This document shows, in pieces, positions 33,742 through 42,032 of a stretch of DNA of 42,032 nucleotides. The notes under the pieces are model-generated. The model saw only the letters and a list, made by a program, of their open reading frames with translations. It was not told the DNA's origin and searched no databases. Both the position numbers and the translations under genes were made by a program. Origin of the DNA: Bacteroides sp. (GTDB lineage: Bacteria; Bacteroidota; Bacteroidia; Bacteroidales; GCA-2748055); assembly GCA_011056635.1 (NCBI GenBank), contig DSEO01000376.1, forward strand, positions 1 through 42,032, written 5' to 3'. Each line of letters starts with the position of its first letter. The stretch's first letter is position 1.

Positions 33742-36454
33742 GGCCTGCCGCGCGTTTCCCGTTGAAACGCTCCCCCGAAACGGGATGGTAACCCCGCAGA
33801 TGGACCACATAGATCCCTTCCGGGCACATGCTGCCGTCATCCTGCTCCCCATCCCAGGTATAGGTGGAATGCGGACCTGCCGCATGGTTGTTGGCCAGCT
33901 GCCGGACCGGCCTCCCTTTCAAATCCGTTACCCACAGGCGGATCACCCACCCCTGTCCCTCCAGAACAACGGAGATCTGTAAAAAATCTTCATATCCGTC
34001 CTGATCCGGGCTGAAGACCCCCGGCTCCACCGCCAGTCCCGCTCCGCCGCCGCCATCCCGGAGAGATTGTGAATTTTTCCTTCCCGGGGTGGAATATCCC
34101 GCGATGGAAGCAGCCGAATGCCAGTTGCCCGGGTCTGTCCCCAAACGTGCGGGGGAGATGCGCTCCAGGCTGACACCCCGGGTATCATCCATCAAGTCCA
34201 TATGCATCCCATCCTGATAATGCACCATCTCCAGCACATTCCCGGAACGGTCTGCCAGCCGGATGGTGCCCCCGCTGTTCGGGAGTGAAGGCATATCCCT
34301 TATCTCAATCCATTTCCCCGATCGTTCGAGTCCGTAACACTGCATCAGCTTACCGGTATGCCTGCTGAGCACCACATAATCGCCGGGAGCAAGGATCCTG
34401 GACTCCTCAGCAAGGGGAACCGCATGCATCATGAACTCCTCCCCTTCCCCGGTATCCAGCAGGATATCCTCCAACTCATGGAACCTGTCACCCGGATGAT
34501 GTAGTTCGATAAATTCCGGGCATCCGTCCGCCGGGTCATACATCACCTCGTTGACCTGGACGGAGGAGAAACGGGGACCGGATACCTGTCTCACCGGTAT
34601 TTTCAGTGCCGGGGAAAGATTCCCGGAACAGTCCGAAACGGAGGGAAGCAGCAGGGATGCATCTGTCCCCTGCGGAAGCTCCCCGGGAAAATGCAGCATC
34701 AGGTGATCGAAAAAGGGCTGGCCCGTGGTCATGCTGTCGGGCCGTACTCCGGAGGGAAGCAGACAGGCCCGGTTCATCTGATCCTGATCGAAGCGGATCA
34801 GTTCCGAAAAATGCAGCGTGATGCTTCCGCTGCCGGGATAGCCCATGTACATGAAACGGGGCGGTTCCGTGTCGGCTGCCGGAATGAACTTGCTGTTTTT
34901 CTCCCCGGGTGTGCCACCCCTGCGGTCTTCCGAATATTCCCACCGGTGGGAAGTATTGCAAACCCGGTCCGGATCAGTGGCTTCGAGGGACCAGCCTCCC
35001 TCCTGCTTCCATCCGGGTCCGGTCCCCGGATCGGCATAACGCACCACGTGGATCAGGGTACCGTGATGATCGTAAAGCGCCACCTCCGCCCCCGCATTGG
35101 GCAGGGCGGAGGAGGAAGCGAACAGGGTCACAGATCGCCCTGCCTGAAGCTCTTCGCCACCGGGCCCGGCCAGCACACCGTACTCACCCGGACCAAGCTT
35201 CAGTCCGCTTATCCCGTAACTTCTTCCGTTGACCTCCACCCGCCATCCTTCCAGATCCAGCGGAAAGCGTGACCTGTGGTAGATTTCCAGGTATTCGCAG
35301 CCGGGCAGCAGGACCCGGGGCTCCGGATCGCACATCACTTCATTGATCACCACATCTCCCCAGACGGCATCGTTCCTCATCAGACCGGTGAAAGTGTTCG
35401 AAAGACAGTTCCCGTCAAGATCACAGAGATCCCGCACCTGCAGGATGAGTTCCCGGCGGTTGGGAAGTTCCCCGTTGAACCGGAGCACTATGCGGATGGG
35501 TGCATGCATCCCGGGAGTGCCCGAAAATGCCGCAGGAGCGACTGTCACTTCCTCCGGAAGGAGACTGCCGGCTCCTTCCCATGAAATCAGGAAGGAGCCG
35601 GGCTTCGGGTGACTTACCGGCTCTGAAAGTCCGAGCAGGATGGTATGCGCATCCTGGATGCGGATATCCGTGATCTCCGGGGGCAGGGTATCGGCCACAA
35701 AATTCCCTTCCAGCCTGATATCGTCCAGCCAGAACTTCCGGTCCTGCCCCGCGCTGTATCCGTAGCCAATCACCAGATACCTGCCGGCCCGGAAGGTTCC
35801 CGGATCACAGGTCCCGATCAACTCCAGCGGTTCACTTTCAGGGTCGGCGGTAATAAAGAGCTGCAGTTCTCCTTCCCTTTGCCACACCATCCTGAAACAG
35901 GGCGCTTCAGCGGTTCCCACCTGCTCCTGGTAGTTAACGGAAGTGGTGCAGAGTACTTCATATACTCCGTCATTGCATCTCCATATCTTCACCAGGTCAT
36001 CCGAACAATCCAGGTTCACACCCACCACAAGTCCGCCGGTGAGATGGATACTTCCCGTACCATCCTGCCGGTCACCCCCCCCGGTTTCGGCCAGCCAGGC
36101 AACCTGCCAGTGATTGTATGCACTGGGGGGATACCCGTGCCGGACACGGAAGGCCAGGGAGAGGGAATCATGCTCCCCGGGCGGCTCATGGCGCAGGAGG
36201 ATAAAATCCTTTCCGGCCAACGGACTGTCATAACCATGGTGCAGCGAATAGACCCCGGCAATAACCTCCTCGGAAGTGACCTCCCAGCGCCCGGAGGGGA
36301 CCTGCTCCCAGTCGAAAATTGAACCGGACTCGAAATCGAATTGGTATTGCGCCCATAAAACTGATGGCACAAGGAAAAAAAAGAGGAGAAGGCTTTTCAG
36401 TTTCAGAAAATAATTGTCATGTTTGCATCCTGGTGGTCGAAAAAATAAACCCAT
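33728..36454 (-). CDS. Large secreted lamin-tail-domain protein
   Basis: The 908-residue precursor probably starts at the ATG at 36454, with a signal-like stretch [20 protein letters not shown] after an unusual 18-residue lead; a CTG inside that lead is an alternative. After the signal comes a jelly-roll-like region ([20 protein letters not shown]), then two lamin-tail domains ([40 protein letters not shown]) and Ig-like links. The C-terminus ([18 protein letters not shown], then [13 protein letters not shown] and [12 protein letters not shown]) resembles a FlgD/gliding-motility-type CTD. It may be surface-exposed or exported by type IX secretion. Its start codon overlaps that of asd. Confidence 0.72.
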   Translation of the reverse strand: MGLFFRPPGCKHDNYFLKLKSLLLFFFLVPSVLWAQYQFDFESGSIFDWEQVPSGRWEVTSEEVIAGVYSLHHGYDSPLAGKDFILLRHEPPGEHDSLSLAFRVRHGYPPSAYNHWQVAWLAETGGGDRQDGTGSIHLTGGLVVGVNLDCSDDLVKIWRCNDGVYEVLCTTSVNYQEQVGTAEAPCFRMVWQREGELQLFITADPESEPLELIGTCDPGTFRAGRYLVIGYGYSAGQDRKFWLDDIRLEGNFVADTLPPEITDIRIQDAHTILLGLSEPVSHPKPGSFLISWEGAGSLLPEEVTVAPAAFSGTPGMHAPIRIVLRFNGELPNRRELILQVRDLCDLDGNCLSNTFTGLMRNDAVWGDVVINEVMCDPEPRVLLPGCEYLEIYHRSRFPLDLEGWRVEVNGRSYGISGLKLGPGEYGVLAGPGGEELQAGRSVTLFASSSALPNAGAEVALYDHHGTLIHVVRYADPGTGPGWKQEGGWSLEATDPDRVCNTSHRWEYSEDRRGGTPGEKNSKFIPAADTEPPRFMYMGYPGSGSITLHFSELIRFDQDQMNRACLLPSGVRPDSMTTGQPFFDHLMLHFPGELPQGTDASLLLPSVSDCSGNLSPALKIPVRQVSGPRFSSVQVNEVMYDPADGCPEFIELHHPGDRFHELEDILLDTGEGEEFMMHAVPLAEESRILAPGDYVVLSRHTGKLMQCYGLERSGKWIEIRDMPSLPNSGGTIRLADRSGNVLEMVHYQDGMHMDLMDDTRGVSLERISPARLGTDPGNWHSAASIAGYSTPGRKNSQSLRDGGGGAGLAVEPGVFSPDQDGYEDFLQISVVLEGQGWVIRLWVTDLKGRPVRQLANNHAAGPHSTYTWDGEQDDGSMCPEGIYVVHLRGYHPVSGERFNGKRAAGLIYR

Positions 36455-37460
36455 GAAAGTAGCAATTGTCGGTATCAGCGGAGCAGTGGGACAGGAGTTC
36501 CTGCAGGTGCTCCAGGAGAGGCGGTTCCCGGTGGACGAACTGCTTCTTTTCGGATCGGCCCGCAGTGCGGGGAACCGGTATGCCTTCCAAGGCGAACAGC
36601 TCACCGTGAAGGAACTGAAGGACAATGATGATTTCAAAGGGGTACACATCGCTCTGGTATCAGCCGGTGGAAATACTTCCAGACAATTTGCATCCGCGAT
36701 CACCAGGCACGGGGCCATCATGATCGACAACTCCAGCGCCTTCCGGATGGAAGAGGATGTTCCCCTGGTAATTCCCGGGGTGAATTCAGGCGACCTCCAT
36801 GCCATTCCCCGGAACCTGGTGGCCAACCCCAACTGCAGCACCATCCAGATGGTGGTCTGCCTGAAGCCCATCCATGACCTGTCGCCCGTTCGCCGCGTGC
36901 ATGCCGCCACTTACCAGGCTGCCAGCGGAGCCGGAGCCGGTGCCATGGCAGAGCTGGAAAAACAGATCAGGCAGATTGCAGCGGGAGAGCCGGCCAGCGT
37001 GGAACATTTTCCTTACCAGCTCGCCATGAACCTCATTCCACATATTGATGTGTTCACCCCGAACGGATACACCAGGGAGGAGATGAAAATGTATCACGAA
37101 ACCCGGAAAATCATGCATTCAGACATCCAGGTGAGCTCCACCTGCGTGCGCGTGCCGGTGCTCAGGAACCATTCGGAAGCCATCTGGCTTGAAACGGAAG
37201 AGGAACTGGACCTGCAGCAGGTAAAACAGGCGCTTTCCGATACCCCGGGGATCACCCTCACGGACGACCCGGAAAACCTGGTCTACCCCATGCCGCTGGG
37301 ATCGGAAGGCAAGGATGATGTTTTCGTGGGACGGCTTCGCAAAGACCTCACCCATCCCAGGGGGATCGCATTCTGGTGTGTGGGAGACCAGATCAGGAAG
37401 GGAGCTGCGCTGAATGCAGTCCAGATTGCAGAATACCTGGCGGAGAATAACCTGGTTTAA
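36453..37460 (+). CDS. asd: Aspartate-semialdehyde dehydrogenase
   Basis: The 335-residue enzyme reduces aspartyl phosphate to aspartate semialdehyde, a branch point for lysine, diaminopimelate, threonine and methionine. It has the NADP-binding [18 protein letters not shown], the catalytic Cys128 in NPNCSTIQM, the [18 protein letters not shown] motif, and the substrate/acid-base region [16 protein letters not shown]. The ATG at 36453 overlaps the divergent lamin-tail ATG in a CATG tetranucleotide. It converges with hflX 8 bp apart. Confidence 0.96.
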   Translation: MKVAIVGISGAVGQEFLQVLQERRFPVDELLLFGSARSAGNRYAFQGEQLTVKELKDNDDFKGVHIALVSAGGNTSRQFASAITRHGAIMIDNSSAFRMEEDVPLVIPGVNSGDLHAIPRNLVANPNCSTIQMVVCLKPIHDLSPVRRVHAATYQAASGAGAGAMAELEKQIRQIAAGEPASVEHFPYQLAMNLIPHIDVFTPNGYTREEMKMYHETRKIMHSDIQVSSTCVRVPVLRNHSEAIWLETEEELDLQQVKQALSDTPGITLTDDPENLVYPMPLGSEGKDDVFVGRLRKDLTHPRGIAFWCVGDQIRKGAALNAVQIAEYLAENNLV

Positions 37461-37468
37461 CAGCCGCG

Positions 37469-38662
37469 CTAATACAGCAGGTCGTTATAAGGATACCTTT
37501 TCACGTGGATCTCCTTGGCCTTCTGATAAAGCTGATCTTTCAACGCGTCAATGTTTTTTTTACGGAGCGCCGAAATAAAAATGGCATCCTTGTTCCTGGC
37601 CGCCCAGATCCGTTTCACCTCATCCAGGCTCAGATTCTCCCGGTGGACCGGGGTGAGGTCATCCTCATCCTTCTTCACATAGGTGAACGCATCCGTTTTA
37701 TTAAAAACCAGCATCACGGGGGTGTCAATGGTTCCCAGCTCCCTCAGGGTCTCCTCCACAACCGAGATCTGTTCTTCATAATTGGGGTGGGAGATGTCCA
37801 CCACATGCAACAGGATATCCGCTTCCCGCACCTCATCCAGTGTGGATTTGAATGATTCCACAAGGTGGGTGGGCAGTTTACGGATAAATCCCACCGTATC
37901 TGACAGCAGAAAGGGAAGATTTTCCACCACCACCTTTCTGACGGTGGTATCGAGGGTGGCAAACAGCTTGTCCTCGGCAAATACACTGGACTTGCTGAGC
38001 AGGTTCATCAGGGTGGATTTCCCCGCATTGGTATACCCCACCAGCGCCACCCTGACCAGTTTACCGCGGTGCTTCCGCTGTACGGTCATCTGCCTGTCGA
38101 TCTTTTTCAGCTGTACTTTCAGCCGTGCGATCTTGTCCCGGATGATGCGCCGGTCCGTTTCAATTTCCGTTTCACCCGGGCCCCGCAGTCCGATCCCTCC
38201 CCGCTGCCGCTCCAGGTGTGTCCACATCCTGGTAAGCCTGGGAAGAAGATACTGATACTGGGCCAGCTCCACCTGGGTCCTGGCATGGGCGGTCTTAGCC
38301 CTGCTGGCAAAAATATCCAGGATCAGGTTTGTCCGGTCCAGGATCCTGCAGTTCAGCTCCCTCTCAATATTCCGCAGCTGCGAGGGCGTGAGCTCATCGT
38401 CGAAAATGACCAGGTCGATCTCCTCCTCAGCAACCAGTGCTTTCACCTCGGAGAGCTTTCCGGATCCGATGAATGTTTTTGGGTCGGGTACATCGAGCTT
38501 CTGGGTGAATACAGCCATGGGCTCTCCCCCTGCAGTTTCTGTCAGAAATGCCAGTTCTTCCAGGTATTCGGCAACCATTTCCTCCGTCTGGTCCTGGTTG
38601 ATGATCCCCACCAGCACCACCCTTTCCGGCCTGGGCCTGTGATCATATTTTGCTTCTGTCAC
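37469..38662 (-). CDS. hflX: GTPase HflX
   Basis: The 397-residue ribosome-associated GTPase helps rescue or split stalled ribosomes. It has the HflX-specific N-terminal domain (LVIFDDELTPSQLRNIE, the ERQRGGIGLRGPGETEIETD motif) and a G domain: G1 GYTNAGKSTL, G3 DTVGFIRKLP, G4 NKTD. Length is normal. It overlaps the end of the upstream lipoprotein gene by 4 bp, so both are on one transcript. Confidence 0.96.
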   Translation of the reverse strand: MTEAKYDHRPRPERVVLVGIINQDQTEEMVAEYLEELAFLTETAGGEPMAVFTQKLDVPDPKTFIGSGKLSEVKALVAEEEIDLVIFDDELTPSQLRNIERELNCRILDRTNLILDIFASRAKTAHARTQVELAQYQYLLPRLTRMWTHLERQRGGIGLRGPGETEIETDRRIIRDKIARLKVQLKKIDRQMTVQRKHRGKLVRVALVGYTNAGKSTLMNLLSKSSVFAEDKLFATLDTTVRKVVVENLPFLLSDTVGFIRKLPTHLVESFKSTLDEVREADILLHVVDISHPNYEEQISVVEETLRELGTIDTPVMLVFNKTDAFTYVKKDEDDLTPVHRENLSLDEVKRIWAARNKDAIFISALRKKNIDALKDQLYQKAKEIHVKRYPYNDLLY

Positions 38663-39834
38663 TGGATATACTGCCGGTTCGAATAAACAGCGTTCCGTAT
38701 GGCCGGCTTGAGGGTTTCGGTACAGGTCATGACCATCTCCACATCGCTGGGAAAAGGGACTTTCTCCTGTTGCGTTTTTTGCAGTGCCTCTTCGGTGAGG
38801 GCCCCCAGGTCGCCGATCGCCCTGGCAGAGAAATGTTCGAATTCATTGCTCGCCCCGAAAGGCTCTTTCTTGATCAGTCTCCGCTGCGGATAGTTGGAGA
38901 GGATCTCCACCTCGCCGCGGATCTCCACTGCCTTGTACTGTCTGGTTTCTATCAGGGTACATGTGATATCCCTGAACTTCTGTATTTTGATATCGTTCCC
39001 GGCCGTGTCCTTCATCACATTCCCATTGGCATCCAGTACGTATTCAAATCCGTCGGCCACCCGCTTGTTAAAAATCTTATCTGTATCTTCTGAATGATCG
39101 GGAGAAACCGCCACTGTAAGCAGTTTTACAAGAATGTCATAATCGTAATCGATATCTTTGTTCAGGTGCTTGAAGTGGTATTCAACCCATTCACTCCCCA
39201 GTCCCTGCATATCAAATGAGATCAGGTCTTCTTCCACTGCGGCAGGCAATTGTACAGGACTCTGGTTGACCAGTTGAACGATCACCCTGCTGATCCCTTT
39301 GTCACGGGCCTCATAGATCAGTGCATCGATATTGGGATACTGTCCGCCGCTGTACTCCGCGGCTTTCCTCAACTGGAAATAGGCATCCCTGTAATCTTCC
39401 TTCTTAAGCGCATTGTCCAGGAGTCCTTTGCCGTTATCAAAGAAAAAATCCGCCGCTTTCCGTTTGGCATTCACCATTTCCGCATCATAATCCACAAACT
39501 GGTAACTGTAGGTCTTCCCATCCACAGTCAGCGGGGTCACCGTGCGGACCTTGCGCTGACGCTCCTTCAGCATGTTGTACCTGTTGAAGATCTCATCATA
39601 ATTATCCGGATTATTTTCCATTTTCAGATACTTGATCCTGTCCAGATCCCTTTCATTGGCCATCTGGAAAGCCCTGTCCATTTCAGCAGCCTTTTTGGCA
39701 TTGGGTTTCTTGATCAGTTTCTTCACCGTTTTATCGATGACGGCGTCATACTGTCCACGCTGTAATTTCTTGGTAGTGGATCCACATCCGGCAACCAACA
39801 GGAGTGCAATGAGATAAGTAAATGTCTTTTTCAT
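38659..39834 (-). CDS. Bacteroidota lipoprotein, unknown function (TPR-like)
   Basis: The 391-residue precursor has a lipobox in LLLVAGCGSTTKK (Cys near 17). The first 190 residues are helical and charged (QRGQYDAVIDKTVKKLIKKP, FQMANERDLDRIKYLKM, EDYRDAYFQLRKAAEY), with a spacing like TPR repeats. The rest is a mixed domain with strands (EWVEYHFKHLNKDIDYDYDI) and ends in TETLKPAIRNAVYSNRQYIQ. I do not know its function, but a lipoprotein like this directly before hflX could be envelope-related. A strong terminator follows the tonB gene upstream of it. Confidence 0.8.
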   Translation of the reverse strand: MKKTFTYLIALLLVAGCGSTTKKLQRGQYDAVIDKTVKKLIKKPNAKKAAEMDRAFQMANERDLDRIKYLKMENNPDNYDEIFNRYNMLKERQRKVRTVTPLTVDGKTYSYQFVDYDAEMVNAKRKAADFFFDNGKGLLDNALKKEDYRDAYFQLRKAAEYSGGQYPNIDALIYEARDKGISRVIVQLVNQSPVQLPAAVEEDLISFDMQGLGSEWVEYHFKHLNKDIDYDYDILVKLLTVAVSPDHSEDTDKIFNKRVADGFEYVLDANGNVMKDTAGNDIKIQKFRDITCTLIETRQYKAVEIRGEVEILSNYPQRRLIKKEPFGASNEFEHFSARAIGDLGALTEEALQKTQQEKVPFPSDVEMVMTCTETLKPAIRNAVYSNRQYIQ

Positions 39835-39865
39835 GCCTGGAAGATTTAGTTCGGAGCTAATTTAT

Positions 39866-39896
39866 AAAAAAAAAAGCCGACCAAAAGCCGGCTTTT
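39866..39896 (-). terminator. Rho-independent terminator of tonB
   Basis: On the minus strand AAAAGCCG (39896-39889) pairs with CGGCTTTT (39879-39872) around a 9-nt loop, followed by a T run to 39866. It sits 21 bp beyond the tonB stop. Because both arms carry A/T runs, it might also work in the other direction. Confidence 0.85.
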
Positions 39897-39917
39897 ATAA
39901 ACAGGTATATGATTTTT

Positions 39918-40607
39918 TTACTGCAGGACGAAGTTGATCGGGAAAGTAAAAAGCACTTTCACGGGTTTGCCGCGCTGCCTTCCCGGGACCCACTTGGGGG
40001 ATGACATGACCACCCTGATGGCTTCCTTGTCCAGTGCGGGGTCCACGCTTCTGACAACGACCGCATCCACCACCTGGCCGGTTCTGTTCACGGCAAACTG
40101 AACGATAACCCGTCCGCTGATACCGTTTTCCGCTGCAATTTCCGGATACCGGAGGTTCTGTGCAATGTATTTGCGGAACTCCGTGGCAGGATCACCCCCG
40201 TTGAAGGTGGGCATATCCTCCACAATATAGAAAACCTCCTCTTCCTGAATCTCTTCCTCATCATCGGAGATCACTGTGGTAAAGTCGTACTGGGTGTCAT
40301 CGGTGGCTTCCATATCGAAATCAAACTCGTCGTCGATCTCCACGTCGTCATCTACGATGTCCAGCACCTCGGCTACTTTGGGTTGTTCAGGTTTGGGTTC
40401 GGGCTTGGGTTCTTCCCTCCGGGTGATCTGCATCATCTCATCCTCGAACTGGATCTGCTGGACCATTTCTGAATTATCATCTTTATCCGGTCCCTTCGTC
40501 CACTCAAAGGCAATCAGGATGATGGAGAGTGCCACAACAAGACCGACCTCCAGAAATATTCCTTTCCTTCTTTCAAGATCAGCCTTTTCTGATTTTTTCT
40601 GTTCCAT
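39918..40607 (-). CDS. tonB: Energy transducer TonB
   Basis: The 229-residue protein has one N-terminal membrane anchor (GIFLEVGLVVALSIILIAFE), a Pro/Lys/Glu-rich then acidic linker (EEPKPEPKPEQPKV), and a C-terminal TonB domain (about 150-229) with IAQNLRYPEIAAENGISGRV, FAVNRTGQVVDAVVVRS and PKWVPGRQRGKPV. It transmits proton-motive energy to TonB-dependent outer-membrane receptors such as SusC. ExbB/ExbD are not in the window. It starts with a good promoter and ends in a strong terminator, so it is a single-gene unit. Confidence 0.93.
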   Translation of the reverse strand: MEQKKSEKADLERRKGIFLEVGLVVALSIILIAFEWTKGPDKDDNSEMVQQIQFEDEMMQITRREEPKPEPKPEQPKVAEVLDIVDDDVEIDDEFDFDMEATDDTQYDFTTVISDDEEEIQEEEVFYIVEDMPTFNGGDPATEFRKYIAQNLRYPEIAAENGISGRVIVQFAVNRTGQVVDAVVVRSVDPALDKEAIRVVMSSPKWVPGRQRGKPVKVLFTFPINFVLQ

Positions 40608-40625
40608 CGTGTTAGGATTTGGGCT

Positions 40626-40657
40626 TAAAAATACTATTTTACAATATATATTTCAAA
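40626..40657 (-). promoter_or_regulatory. Candidate tonB promoter
   Basis: On the minus strand TTTG (40657-40654) is followed after 20 nt by TATTTTTA (40633-40626), which matches TAnnTTTG in seven of eight positions. The box lies 18 nt before the tonB ATG at 40607. Confidence 0.5.
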
Positions 40658-40741
40658 TAGAAAATGCATAAACATTTATTCCCCAGTAAAATTACCTCAA
40701 AAATACTGCCAAACAACCTTTCATTCTTGTGTATTTTTTGA

Positions 40742-40749
40742 TATTTTTG
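40742..40749 (+). promoter_or_regulatory. -7 box of tRNA-Ala
   Basis: TATTTTTG matches TAnnTTTG 11 nt upstream of the tRNA, as expected for a transcript with a very short leader. It is divergent from the tonB promoter. Confidence 0.6.
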
Positions 40750-40760
40750 CAACCCAAGAT

Positions 40761-40834
40761 GGGGCATTAGCTCAGTTGGCTAGAGCGTTTGACTGGCAGT
40801 CAAGAGGTCATCGGTTCGATTCCGATATGCTCCA
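40761..40834 (+). tRNA. tRNA-Ala (anticodon GGC)
   Basis: A complete 74-nt cloverleaf can be folded: acceptor GGGGCAT/ATGCTCC, D arm GCTC/GAGC, anticodon arm TTTGA/TCAAG with loop CTGGCAG (anticodon GGC), T arm ATCGG/CCGAT with loop TTCGATT. The acceptor third pair is G-U, the G3:U70 identity element recognised by alanyl-tRNA synthetase. The 3' CCA is not encoded. A terminator follows. Confidence 0.96.
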
Positions 40835-40847
40835 CACAGAGAATAAG

Positions 40848-40883
40848 GCAGTTACAGGCTTAAGTGTTTGTGGCTGCTTTTTT
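40848..40883 (+). terminator. Terminator of tRNA-Ala
   Basis: GCAGTTACA (40848-40856) pairs with TGTGGCTGC (40869-40877), 9 pairs including two G-U, loop of 12 nt, followed by six Ts (40878-40883). It ends the tRNA transcript before the restriction-modification region. Confidence 0.75.
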
Positions 40884-40886
40884 GTT

Positions 40887-40906
40887 TGCATATAATGTGC
40901 ATATAA
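40887..40906. repeat. Two short direct repeats next to tRNA-Ala
   Basis: TGCATATAA occurs at 40887-40895 and 40898-40906, separated by two bases. It lies just past the tRNA terminator, at the border between the core region and the restriction-modification locus. It might be a recombinase core or an AT-rich coincidence. Confidence 0.35.
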
Positions 40907-41037
40907 ATCCTTTCAAAAGACAAGATTCTTTTATCCAGAAACCCGTTGTATTACATCTCATTCTCAAGCATAACGGCTAGATTGTATATATCACGGATTC
41001 TTCATATCTTCAATCTCTACAATTCAACCTCTGACTA

Positions 41038-41982
41038 ATGACCATCAATTTCACGGAGAAAGCGAATTTCATCTGGAGCATTGCCGAGCTCCTTCGAGGT
41101 GATTACAAGCAGAGCGAATACGGCAGGGTGATCCTTCCATTCACGGTCCTTCGACGTCTGGACTGTGTTCAGGATCGTACCAAAGAAGATGTCCTTGCCA
41201 AACTTCAGCTCGTGCAGAATATGAACCTGGAAAACATTGATCCTATCTTGAACCAGGTATCAGGTTTCAAATTCCATAACCGCAGCAAATACGATTTCAA
41301 CAAACTCATCGCCGATCCGGAAAATATCGCTGCCAACCTCAGGCATTACATCAACGGTTTTAGTGAGAATGCCAGGGAGACATTTGAACACTTCGATTTT
41401 GAAGGGCAAATCGAGCGGCTCGAAAAAGCTGACCTGTTGTATCTGGTCGTGAAACGGTTCCAGGAAATTGACTTGCATCCCGATGTTGTCACCAACAATG
41501 AGATGGGCTATCTGTTCGAGGAGCTGATTCGCAAGTTCTCTGAGATCTCCAACGAAACCGCTGGTGAACATTTCACACCCCGGGAAGTGATTAGGCTGAT
41601 GGTGAATATCCTGTTCTTCCAAGACAGTGAAATCCTGACCAAAGAGGGTATTGTGGAAACGATGTATGACTGCTGCGCCGGAACAGGTGGTATGTTATCC
41701 ATTGCAGAGGAATACCTTCGTGAGCTGAATCCCCGGGCTCGCCTGGAGGTCTTTGGTCAGGAGCTGAACCCGGAATCCTACTCCATATGCAAAAGCGATA
41801 TGATGATCAAGGGGCAAAACGCTGACAACATCAAACTCGGCAACAGCTTCTCTGACGACCAGCTCCCAGGTCCTTTCTCCTACATGCTCACCAACCCTCC
41901 CTTCGGAGTAGTGAGTATTCCGGACAAAGTGTACAGTGGATTCGGAGTAAAGTGTACACCTCCTTTGGTGATTGATTCGTGA
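41038..41982 (+). pseudogene. hsdM: Type I restriction-modification methyltransferase HsdM, truncated by IS insertion
   Basis: The protein begins like HsdM: an N-terminal helical domain (FTEKANFIWSIAELLRGDYK, YGRVILPFTVLRRLD), AGEHFTPREVIRLMVNIL, the SAM motif DCCAGTGGM near 211-219 and the catalytic motif NPPF at 286-289 of adenine-N6 methyltransferases. From residue 292 on, the 23 remaining codons no longer fit HsdM; the frame runs into an IS21-like end at 41912 and stops at 41982. Full-length HsdM proteins have 500 residues or more, so about half is missing and no functional methylation is expected. hsdS and hsdR are not in the window. Confidence 0.85.
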
Positions 41983-42032
41983 TCTAAAAATAACATTATT
42001 TTTTATCTCTCAAAGAGTCTCCTTCCAGATCG
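41912..42032 (+). mobile_element. Left end of a probable IS21-family insertion sequence
   Basis: Starting at TGAGTATTCCGG (41912), two 19-bp subrepeats appear in tandem: ATTCCGGACAAAGTGTACA (41917-41935) and ATTCGGAGTAAAGTGTACA (41940-41958), 15 of 19 identical and spaced by 4 bp. Such repeated transposase-binding sites just inside the tip are a hallmark of IS21-family ends, which often begin with TG and ATTCCGG. The transposase (istA) and helper (istB) genes would lie beyond the right edge. It interrupts hsdM just after the catalytic motif. Confidence 0.65.

Noticed and set aside
33133-33885. 250-codon minus frame at the end of the MFS gene
   Set aside because: It overlaps two well supported genes and has a repetitive Gln/Arg/Gly-rich composition without a domain.
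1-42032. CRISPR array, rRNA or toxin-antitoxin pair
   Set aside because: I looked for regularly spaced repeats, conserved rRNA segments and small paired ORFs and saw none that hold up.

Overview
The window looks like a chromosomal piece of a Bacteroidota bacterium, probably a marine or sediment Bacteroidales/Marinilabiliales-type organism. Evidence: promoters of the TTTG-N19-TAnnTTTG type, lipoproteins with Bacteroidota-restricted architectures (DUF4836-like, lamin-tail-domain), an OmpA-like lipoprotein with a glycine-zipper spacer, a CheB-CheR-PAS fusion, and the folK/sppA/lpxK/purine nucleoside phosphorylase neighbourhood. The genus cannot be named from the sequence alone.

Layout. (1) 1-7.1 kb is visibly AT-richer: the N-terminal part of a polyprenyl-phosphate sugar transferase running off the left edge, an outer-membrane beta-barrel protein, an OmpA-like lipoprotein, an 835-bp gene-poor gap holding a 51-codon ORF and two copies of a 38-bp motif, then a CheB-CheR-PAS fusion, a free-standing PAS protein and an AraC regulator with a metal-binding-like N-terminus. 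(2) 7.2-15.5 kb is small accessory genes: DUF4126 membrane protein, secreted peroxiredoxin, a lamin-tail lipoprotein, a MarR regulator divergent from two GreA/Rnk-like proteins across a perfect 12-bp inverted repeat, TrmO, a TspO-like membrane protein, a methyltransferase remnant that has lost its SAM-binding core in frame, and an aminoglycoside-phosphotransferase-fold kinase fused to the C-terminal domain of RapZ. (3) 15.5-20.2 kb looks like a sugar-acid catabolic module: a Tat-exported enolase-superfamily dehydratase divergent from a BASS-family transporter, an exported RraA-family protein and a diheme cytochrome c. (4) 20.4-23.8 kb is a compact operon of a DUF4836-like lipoprotein, an ABC ATPase with degenerate motifs and an FtsX-type permease.

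(5) 23.9-40.6 kb is mostly housekeeping: rpsT with its own promoter and terminator, a GH2 glycosidase lipoprotein, radC, a small membrane protein, folK, sppA, lpxK, purine nucleoside phosphorylase, an MFS exporter, a large lamin-tail secreted protein, asd, hflX, a Bacteroidota lipoprotein and tonB. Genes are packed with many overlaps (ATGA overlaps, a 62-bp lpxK/PNP overlap, overlapping divergent start codons at 36452-36455). (6) 40.7-42.0 kb holds tRNA-Ala(GGC), its terminator, and a type I restriction-modification methyltransferase (hsdM) cut off inside its catalytic motif by what looks like the left end of an IS21-family insertion sequence.

I found no CRISPR array, no rRNA and no complete mobile element. 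The most interesting candidates for new biology are the kinase-RapZ-C fusion, the MarR/GreA-like divergon with its long palindrome, the DUF4836-ABC operon, and the broken hsdM and methyltransferase genes. None can be called a proven new system from sequence alone.
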